A model generated the notes under the pieces. The model made no database searches. It was not told the DNA's origin and worked only from the letters and a program-made list of their open reading frames with translations. A stretch of 64,000 bases of DNA from Gamsiella multidivaricata. Taxonomy: Eukaryota; Mortierellomycota; Mortierellomycetes; Mortierellales; Mortierellaceae. Position numbers and translations under genes: made by a program. The DNA lies in contig NW_026251826.1 of NCBI RefSeq assembly GCF_025024155.1, forward strand, positions 22,228-86,227, read 5' to 3'. Shown here piece after piece: positions 56,951 to 64,000 of the stretch; within the stretch, counting starts at the first letter, position 1; every line of letters starts with the position of its first letter.

Positions 56951-57907
56951 TGCAGTTGCTTCTTATCCCATTCCTGCAATTCATCTTTCGAATCACTCGA
57001 TAGTAGTCGTTTGAGCTCTAGCATGTGTTGTTTGAATTCTTTGATAGACTCTGATGTGGCTGTTGGTGGTTCTGGTGCTGGTATCTGTAGCGTTATGTAT
57101 GGTAAGCCTTGTTTGAGGTCTATCCTGCTCTGCGCTCCGGCTGGTGCTGGTGCTGATGCTGGTACTGGTGCTGGTACTGATGCCGATGCTGGTGCTGGTG
57201 CTGGTAGTGCTGGTTGATGCGGCATTGTATTTTGCAAATATTGTCTGAGGTCTATCCTTTTCAGTCCTGACGGCCTTTCAGATCTGATTGTTACGTTCAG
57301 CTCTATGAGCCTGATGCTGAGCATTCGTCCGATTAGAGGCGTCAGTGGCTCCCAACGGACGACCTCAGGGAGACTCGTTACCTTGACGACAGCGGCGCTT
57401 TTGGCTGCTAGCTTATCCATCATTGAATCAGGCATCACACTGCCTGAGCCCACTAGATAGCAGCGATCCTTGTAGAAGAGATTGAAAGCGTCAAGCCTCC
57501 AGGCCTTGATCACCTCCAATGCGCGAGCCTTCTCTGCTCCTGCCCGTAATGGTGGCCGACCTTTCTTAATTTTACTGGTCCCCGCAATTCCCGTTTCCAT
57601 GACAAATTCGGGGTTACATATGTCGCAACAGTTTTCTAGATCCTGGTGTTGGTTGTTGAAATACGAATTCAGATATCTGCGTCGACAGGTGGTCGAGGTG
57701 ACATATTTTTTGAGTGCCGGTTCAATCGACTGGATATCACGTCGTGGCACAAGAAGAATCCCGGACCCAGAAATGTGTGGATCGCGCGCCGCTCGACCAA
57801 GTCGTTGAACAAGAGTCGAGATATTGTTGGGATATCCATACTGGACGACGCGGACAACGTCACTGATATCGCACCCCATTCCTGCTGCCTCCGTCGACAG
57901 CAATACA
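56947..57907 (-). pseudogene. RecQ-like helicase 2, C-terminal fragment
   Basis: Motif V (STEAAGMGCDISDVVRVVQ) and motif VI (STLVQRLGRAARDPH) are present, then a Cys cluster (CCDICN) and a long Ala/Pro-rich tail. It is similar in layout to the helicase of the 21.9-33.6 kb element but clearly diverged. The N-terminal half is missing: the sequence stops at the TIR of a palindromic Tc1-type element, and on the other side of that element lies Crypton 4. It is possibly the relic of a second DUF6589/RecQ element. Confidence 0.75.
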
Positions 57908-57909
57908 TA

Positions 57910-59269
57910 CAGTGTTGTCAAAAACTGATTCATCGATCCGCTGATTCTGACATTCTCATTGCATTCGCCATCCCTTTTTCATCAATTCTCAACTGGAGTC
58001 TCATCATTCATTCCTCGGATTAGTTACATCATTCTCATCCGCTCGCTTTGGAAACAAATCTCGTCATCGTTGCTCCTCGTAGATCTGAGATGAACTCATT
58101 CATTAAATCAAATGATCGATATGCTGTCGCGTGCCACGACACGATCGATCGATACTTGGCAAGTGATCGGTCGACTCTTGGCAACGCGTACGACCGTTAC
58201 ACGAAGGCAATGAGAAACATATATACATCCCGTAGTTCTGTATCTTTATTCCTTATCTAGCAACTTCAATATATCTACGCTTTCTTGACCCTGTTTCCCA
58301 AACTGAATCTCCTCCCCCTTGTTCTGTCCTGCCACGCTTAAGAAGGTCATCTTGACTCTGAATAAGCATAGGTTCGTGACACATGCTCTATGTGGAAACT
58401 TTGGCGGCAGATATCAATGTCTTATATTTACTGATTTGCCGCACAACTATGTCAACACATCCTACTTGATGTTCTCAACATTACCTATAAGTGTTATTTC
58501 CACATCCAGTTCTTTGACTACCATTTGGCACATATACTCCCACATGGATTTCCTGCGTAAAACGGTGTCAATGACATCTTTCGGCGGCCGTACTTGCTTC
58601 ACTGATACTTTGAGGGCAAGATCTCTCATAAAGAATCTTATTGGATACAATATAAAAAGTTGAGATCGTTGCGGAGTCTCTCCAAGGCATAATCGCCTGA
58701 TAGCCTCCCTGATCGCACTAATCCCATGTACCAAAAATAGTTTGTAACATTACGCCTTGAGGAGAGTCTGCAACGATCTCAACTTTTTATATTGTATCCA
58801 ATAAGATTCTTTATGAGAGATCTTGCCCTCAAAGTATCAGTGAAGCAAGTACGGCCGCCGAAAGATGTCATTGACACCGTTTTACGCAGGAAATCCATGT
58901 GGGAGTATATGTGCCAAATGGTAGTCAAAGAACTGGATGTGGAAATAACACTTATAGGTAATGTTGAGAACATCAAGTAGGATGTGTTGACATAGTTGTG
59001 CGGCAAATCAGTAAATATAAGACATTGATATCTGACGCCAAAGTTTCCACATAGAGCATGTCGATCAATTGATTTAATGAATGAGTTCATCTCAGATCTA
59101 CGAGGAGCAACGATGACGAGATTTGTTTCCAAAGCGAGCGGATGAGAATGATGTAACTAATCCGAGGAATGAATGATGAGACTCCAGTTGAGGATTGATG
59201 AAAAGGGATGGCGAATGCAATGAGAATGTCAGAATCAGCGGATCGATGAATCAGTTTTTGACAGCACTG
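57910..59269. mobile_element. Palindromic Tc1-type element with a nested solo LTR
   Basis: Ends CAGTGYTGTCAAAAACTG... are inverted, with TA flanks (57908-57909 and 59270-59271). The two halves are nearly complete inverted copies around a centre near 58720. Each half encodes the same short open piece. The left half is lengthened by a solo LTR (58125-58381). A nonautonomous or rearranged Tc1 element is likely. Confidence 0.85.
58125..58381. mobile_element. Solo LTR (257 bp) in the palindromic element
   Basis: It begins TGTCGCGTGCC and ends GGTTCGTGACA. The flanks are TATGC and CATGC; the uninterrupted opposite arm reads CATGC, so the left copy of the 5-bp duplication changed C to T. It is an inverted relative of the copy at 52.7 kb. 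Confidence 0.9.
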
Positions 59270-59271
59270 TA

Positions 59272-61094
59272 GGGGTCGTCCTTTCGATGTTACAAGGAAA
59301 AACCAATCGCGAGGGAAAGGAAAATTTCGGAGTTGTTGTACGCAATAAGGACGTCGAGATTTGTCCTGTCAATAGCTTTGCATTCTACTTGTTCGAGCAA
59401 TGGATGGTATGCAACGCTTGATACTGCTTTCTGCCCAATAATATCATTTTTTTTTATAAATATTTAATAATACCTTTCTGTCCCTTCCTGTCTCTCTATA
59501 GTATGGTAGATCACCTTTCGATGACGACGGATGGATTGCGTACTGCCTAATGCCTGGCAAGGATAACAAGTCCAAGCTGTCGGCTGCAGCCCACTACCGG
59601 GCCTCAAAAGAGCTATGGGAGGATGCAGGAGTCGTTACCTCGAAACCCACTCATGCTCATCGCGGTGCTGGGGCTCGCCATGCCCAGGATGCTGGTGCAG
59701 AGATATCTGCGATCGAGCAACATGGTAGTTGAGGTCATGGCCGCGTCTCGACACATTACTTGACCAGAATCCCGCACAAGGTTGCATTCCAGATGGCTGG
59801 TTGTACACACCCTAATGAACGTCTATGGCTGGCCCGGAACACTGTAATACCACCACCTGAGCTTCAGCGGCAGGTTTTCCCGTTCATCAAAGATCACTTC
59901 AAGGAGCTTGAAGGACGCGAGGATTGGCTGCAATGGCTCGAAAACGTGATGATGGACAGAAACGTGTATCATAAGCGGCAGTCGACCAAGCGAATGGCAA
60001 TCTCGTTCTCCGATATTCTTAAAATCAGGATGCTGCTCCTTCTGGCCCACCTACGTAAAGTCGTCTTGCAGGATGCTGTCGCACTTATGAGCCTCCCCAA
60101 TGAGCCGTTCCTGTATGGGGACCATCGCATCCTTCAGCACAGCGTCTTCAAAGGATCCTTGTTTTTGGAGTTCAAGGGAACCTTGCTAAGGAGTATGGAA
60201 ACCGCAAGATCTCCCATGACGGACAGTCTTTCCGTCAATACCCCAGCTCTCCATAACGAATTCAGCAGGATGAACAACAGAATGAGTCGAGCCGAAAGCG
60301 AACTTCGCCATCTCTTTCAAGAAAGCAACAACCAGGCAGCCCAGCAAGTAAAGCGCCTCGAACACCTCCTTGTCAACCAGTTCAGCAGCTATGTCACCCA
60401 CAACAACAGCTGTAATAAGGAGCTAGTAGCTCGGATGTTTGGAATTATACAAGACATATCGACTTCGATTAGTCACACTGCTCACCTTGGACTGTAGTCG
60501 ATTATGGGGCATCAGCAGCAGCCGGGGCAGCAGCAGGGGTAACAGGTTCCGCCTGTAGCACCAACAGCACCAGTAACACCAGTAGCACCGGTAGCTCCAG
60601 CAGCCCCAGCAGCCCCAGCAGCTCCTAGACAGCAGTCCTTGAAGGAGAGACGGATGGTGCTCGAAGAAGAATTAGGGTCCCGGTATGTACACTATCCACC
60701 TAATAGTGTGGATCTCGTCGACGTTACAATGCTGCCGTGCAATGAACCACTTCAACGACAATGGGATGAATGGTTCAGGGGCGTAGACGGGCGGCCATCA
60801 CTTTGGATCTTGAATAAGACGTTTAAATCCAAATGGCGCAAAGGGCATGGTAACACGCTGGCGAAAACATTCTCGTTCAAGAAGACAATCGTGTACTCCA
60901 TCTTGGATTTGATACTGAACACCGAAGGGGCGACGTTGGAGGCAAGGGAGGAGTCAGCCTTGCAGGTCGTGGAGGATCAACTGAGGGTCATGACCTTGAA
61001 CAGATATTACCTGAACGTCGCTAAGGGTATGGGGCAGCTGGGGCAGCCAGGCCCGCAGCTGGAGGACGAGGAGGAGCAGGAGGAGAATGCCTAG
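59272..61094 (+). pseudogene. Crypton 4: 5'-truncated, stop-ridden recombinase
   Basis: The first remaining exon (LQGKTNREG...EICPVNSFAFYLFEQWM) corresponds to the region after Arg I, which is lost. The next exon from about 59502 has HAHRGAGARHA and EQHGS, then a TGA (59731) at the place of the Trp in GRWV, then THYLTRIPHKVAFQMAG. The segment VVLQDAVALM is family-typical. Two more stops near 60497 and 60540 (TAG and TAA, from CAG and CAA) precede the C-terminal DNA-binding-like part (LWILNKTFKSKWRKGHG). All three stops fit C-to-T or G-to-A changes. Its 5' side is cut by the palindromic element. Confidence 0.8.
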
Positions 61095-61199
61095 AGGAAC
61101 ACGCGACTTAAAACATGAGATATATTATTGCTATATTGCTAGATTGCTAGATAATACTCCGCCATACTTGAAAAGAAGTTAGCTGTTGCTACATTGCTA

Positions 61200-62798
61200 C
61201 AGTCCACGGAAAAAGTGTTAGCATGTTTTGCTATTTTGGACTTATACTCCTTTATCTCCCTATTACGCTATTACCAAGGACCGAGATGTCTGGTGGACAA
61301 TGTCGTAATTTACAAGGAGTTTTCTAGAATGTTCCAGGCTTGAATGACCTTCAGCTGAGGAACGAAGGATCTCGAAAGTCATGAGGTGCACTCTAACACT
61401 TTTTAAAAAATCCTATAAATTGTGCTCTTCCCTTACGGTCTGCATCCTCACTCGCAACTAGAACAATACAACTGCACAGTTATCCACTACTCCCATCCTA
61501 CGCCACATTCATCCCAAGTTTACATCAAACATGAAGCGGCTGCGAGAACAAACCGTACGCGATGCGATTATCCAACTTCGGCAAGGAAAATCTGTCCGCG
61601 AGGTCTCAAGATCCTTGCATATCTGTACTTTCTCCGTTTCCAAGATTCGTCAAAGGGACAAGGAGAACGTTCCATCCCCTAAAATAGGGCGTCCTTCGAA
61701 GGTTTCGAAGAAGACCAAGACCTTACTTGCTCGTCATTTCGTCACAGGAAAAGCCGTAACCCTCCGCGACGGCCAGCGACTTATCCAATCGGTGCAAGGA
61801 GTGCAGGTTCATGTAGACAGTGTCCGGAACTACCTTAAACAGGAGGGCTTAAAAGCATACGTCCAGCCTAGGAAGCGTGATCTGACACCGGATCAATCAG
61901 AGCACGCTACGAATTTGCTAAGGCGCACTTGAAATGGACCGTGGACGACTGGAAGAATGTGATGTTCTCGGACGAAACTATAATCAGCAGGATTGGGTCC
62001 TTCGGCAGGAAATTCTATTACAAGAAGCCCAACAGGAAGGATATCCAACCTCACCAAGTGCAGAAAACAAAGCAGGGCGGAGGGGGCAAAATTATGGTCT
62101 GGGGTTGCATGACATTTTATGGCTTGGGCGATGCCTGCTGGATCCCAGGAAGTATGGATGCGCAAGCCTACCTCGGTGTACTGAAGGACTATCTTTGCGC
62201 ATCTCGGGATTGGTTTGGTATGGATCCAGCAAAATTCATTTTTCAGCAGGACAATGCCAAAGTGCATACAGCAGGCATAGTCGAACACTTCCTTAGGAAA
62301 TCCAAGATCGCAGTCATGGAATGGCCTGCGAATTCTCCGGACCTCAACCCGATCGAGCATCTATGGTCGCACCTCAAGTACCGACTTGATCAGTATCCAG
62401 AGGCACCAAGCTCTTTGGACGACCTCTGGGAGCGTGTTCAGGATATATGGACAACAATAGATATCGAATTCCTTCACGAGCTATATGAGAGCATGCCCGA
62501 GCGCATGAAGAAGCTTCACGCAAATAAAGGAGGCCATATCGATTATTAATGGCAGAAAAGTAGCTAACAGAATCAGAGGGTGGTCATATTTCGAAAAAGT
62601 GTTAGAATGGGGTCAATATGTTCATGTCCTCAATTAGCCGGATAGAGTGCATCCATTGGCTCGTAACTTGGCAGGTAACCTTAACAAATATACGAGGTTG
62701 ATCGCGTGAAGCCTCGTAGCAGTAGGCGGTATTGATGTAAGTATCAAAGAAAAAAGGTCGAAATTATGAAAACATGCTAACACTTTTTCCGTGGACTG
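61200..62798 (+). mobile_element. Tc1/mariner element B
   Basis: TIRs CAGTCCACGGAAAAAGTGTT... are at both ends with TA flanks (61198-61199 and 62799-62800). Length 1599 bp. It is the same family as element A at 50.75 kb, without the LTR insertions. Confidence 0.93.
61531..62549 (+). pseudogene. Transposase of Tc1 element B with one frameshift, DD34E
   Basis: MKRLREQTVRDAIIQLRQGK starts at 61531. The HTH region runs to PDQSEH. Near 61903 the sensible frame (RYEFAKAHLKWTVDDWK) is off by one base; then all of the catalytic domain is open (FSDETI, FQQDNAKVH, SPDLNPIEHLW with 34 residues between the last Asp and Glu). The same one-base offset is found in element A, so either both derive from a dead source moved in trans or translation crosses the site by frameshifting. 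Confidence 0.9.
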
Positions 62799-62800
62799 TA

Positions 62801-63118
62801 GGCTAACCTTCTGCTTAGCCCTCAACCACGCCCCCATCACCGCGCCTCCATCACCGCGCCTCCACCACTGCGCCCCCTGTATATTAGTATAAATACCTCT
62901 ATCTCTCTGTATAATAAAGATCATCCGTTCTAGCCCTTGTCTCTTGTCCCCTGCCTCTCGTGTTCCTACCTCGTGTCCTCTTGTTCCTGCACTTGTTCCC
63001 TCCTTCGTTCTGTTGCTATTACATATAGGAAGGAGGGGGTCATTTTCCCTATAGGAGAGAGAACATGAGTGGGCGTGTATTTGTCAACTTGCTAAATTAT
63101 CAAGATCTACCCTGGGCT
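62801..63118. other. Promoter- or LTR-like AT/CT tract
   Basis: CACCGCGCCTCCATCACCGC-type short direct repeats, then TATATTAGTATAAATACC and TATAATAAAGATC. This is like the R region of a small LTR, but no TG/CA boundaries with a duplication were found. No gene. Confidence 0.3.
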
Positions 63119-63420
63119 TAGGCTCGTCTCCAGCCCTCTCTCAAAGCGCAAAGTAGCATGCTACTATCTCGCGAAATAGCCTCTTATGGAAATTTTGCAA
63201 TTGCTTACAGAGGGGCTGGTTAGACTCTAGGCTAGGCTTAGGCTCGAATCCATCCAGCCGTCGAAAGCGCATTGCACGTGAGCGGGCATGCGGCTAAGGC
63301 TGGCCTTTGATTTTGCCTATAAAAGGCAATCGTGGCTCGGCTCTTGCCATTGCTTCTCTGGCAGGCTGGGGACAAACTCGACCCTCTACTAAGGGATAGA
63401 TTTTTGCGCCTGTAAATCGG
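63119..63420. repeat. Two TAGGCTCG-type terminal fragments
   Basis: TAGGCTCGTCTCCAGCCCTC starts at 63119 and TAGGCTCGAATCCATCCAGC at 63239. Both match the termini of the foldback element at 54.7 kb and the right end of the 29.0-33.5 kb insertion. An imperfect inverted end (GAGGGGCTGG...GACTCTA) near 63210-63229 could close the first fragment into a ~110-bp MITE. Confidence 0.5.
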
Positions 63421-63726
63421 TGGCCTCCGCACAAACTCCATGTAACAATAAAGTTTCCCTCAGATTTTTTTTTCTTTTTTTTTTTTTGGTTTTTTTTCTG
63501 CCTCGGAACCCTTTTCTCTTCTCATCTTCCTCTTCTTCCTCGTCTTCTTCTCTCCCCACCATCCTCCCTCAAGTCATACTGTACTTCTACACCCTCTATA
63601 CCCTCCATACCATCCATACCCTCCAAACTCTTCCTCTATACCATTTTACGGAGCCGTCTACCATACCGACGCCTCACAGGTACGAGCCATGTTTCGTTCT
63701 TTCTCACGCGTGTATCGGTACAGTAT

Positions 63727-63929
63727 GGTGCAAAACTGATTCAATGATGCGATGATTTTTGCGTTGGCACTCGCCTACAAGGAACCAATGCCTCAGCCAT
63801 CGTCATATTCACCACAAATGTAGCCCATCCAATGACGAACAGGGCTGCTTGCTTTGGAGCCAGAAGTATGCACACCCATTGCTGCATGACGATTGTGCCA
63901 TCCGTCATCATTGAATCAGTTTTGCACCT
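63727..63929. mobile_element. ~200-bp MITE with GGTGCAAAACTGATTCA ends
   Basis: GGTGCAAAACTGATTCAATG near 63727 is inverted near 63907-63929. The end resembles the palindromic Tc1-type element (CAAAACTGATTCA). TA-like flanks are imperfect. Confidence 0.6.
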
Positions 63930-64000
63930 ACTCCTTGAATACGAAGAACAGATTTTTTTTTTATTCAAAATGGTACCTCTTTAGTACTTAGTTTGCTTGC

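Noticed and set aside
56640..57014. Poly-Gln and Ala/Val-rich genes
   Set aside because: These are readings of a CTGTTG repeat; only the minus-strand Gln frame may be a former tail of the helicase.
1..64000. CRISPR array, bacterial operon or ribosomal RNA
   Set aside because: No regularly spaced repeats of that kind, no rRNA-like blocks, and introns throughout show a eukaryotic source.

Overview
The window looks like a transposon-dense accessory region of a filamentous fungus, most likely an early-diverging one (Mortierellomycotina or a close Mucoromycota lineage). The reasons are short GT-AG introns of about 50-130 bp, a balanced base composition that argues against very AT-rich Glomeromycotina, Crinkler (CRN)-family gene relics, an alpha-1,3-fucosyltransferase, chromodomain Ty3/Gypsy sequence, Crypton tyrosine-recombinase elements and many Tc1/mariner elements. 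The genus call is inference.

Layout. 0-3 kb: two CRN-like relics and a GIY-YIG/T5orf172-type gene. 3.9-12.1 kb: two Crypton genes (copy 1 nearly open, copy 2 broken). 12-15.3 kb: weak or unrecognised genes. 15.6-21.7 kb: a decayed CRN gene on the minus strand, split by about 3 kb that carries a C2H2 zinc-finger gene. 21.9-33.6 kb: a large terminal-inverted-repeat (TIR) transposon, itself split by a 4.5 kb insertion holding a third Crypton. 35-39 kb: a small hypothetical gene, a fucosyltransferase and SINE-like inserts. 39.9-44.1 kb: a decayed chromovirus. 44.2-49 kb: an unknown gene, an apparently intact Tc1 element and an MDR-family reductase. 49.5-53 kb: MITEs, then a Tc1 element with two solo LTRs nested in it. 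53.2-54.4 kb: an intact short-chain dehydrogenase. 54.7-64 kb: a foldback element, a broken Harbinger transposase, a second RecQ-like helicase fragment, a palindromic Tc1-type element, a fourth Crypton relic, a second copy of the 50.7 kb Tc1 family and terminal fragments of small elements.

The most notable object is the 21.9-33.6 kb TIR element. Each ~900 bp TIR holds a promoter region plus four small exons. Those exons are spliced in frame into two different convergent genes: a 922-codon DUF6589-like protein (a candidate DDE transposase) on the plus strand and a RecQ-like helicase on the minus strand. The two proteins would therefore share the same N-terminal leader of about 90 residues. The arms differ at only one base that I could see and both genes are open, so the element looks recently active. 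Its right arm was later split by the Crypton-bearing insertion, which is flanked by a 9-bp direct repeat.

Genes that look like ordinary host genes are few: the T5orf172-type gene, the fucosyltransferase, the MDR reductase, the SDR and perhaps the C2H2 protein. Most other coding sequence belongs to mobile elements at different stages of decay, and many of the in-frame stops are explicable as C-to-T or G-to-A changes.
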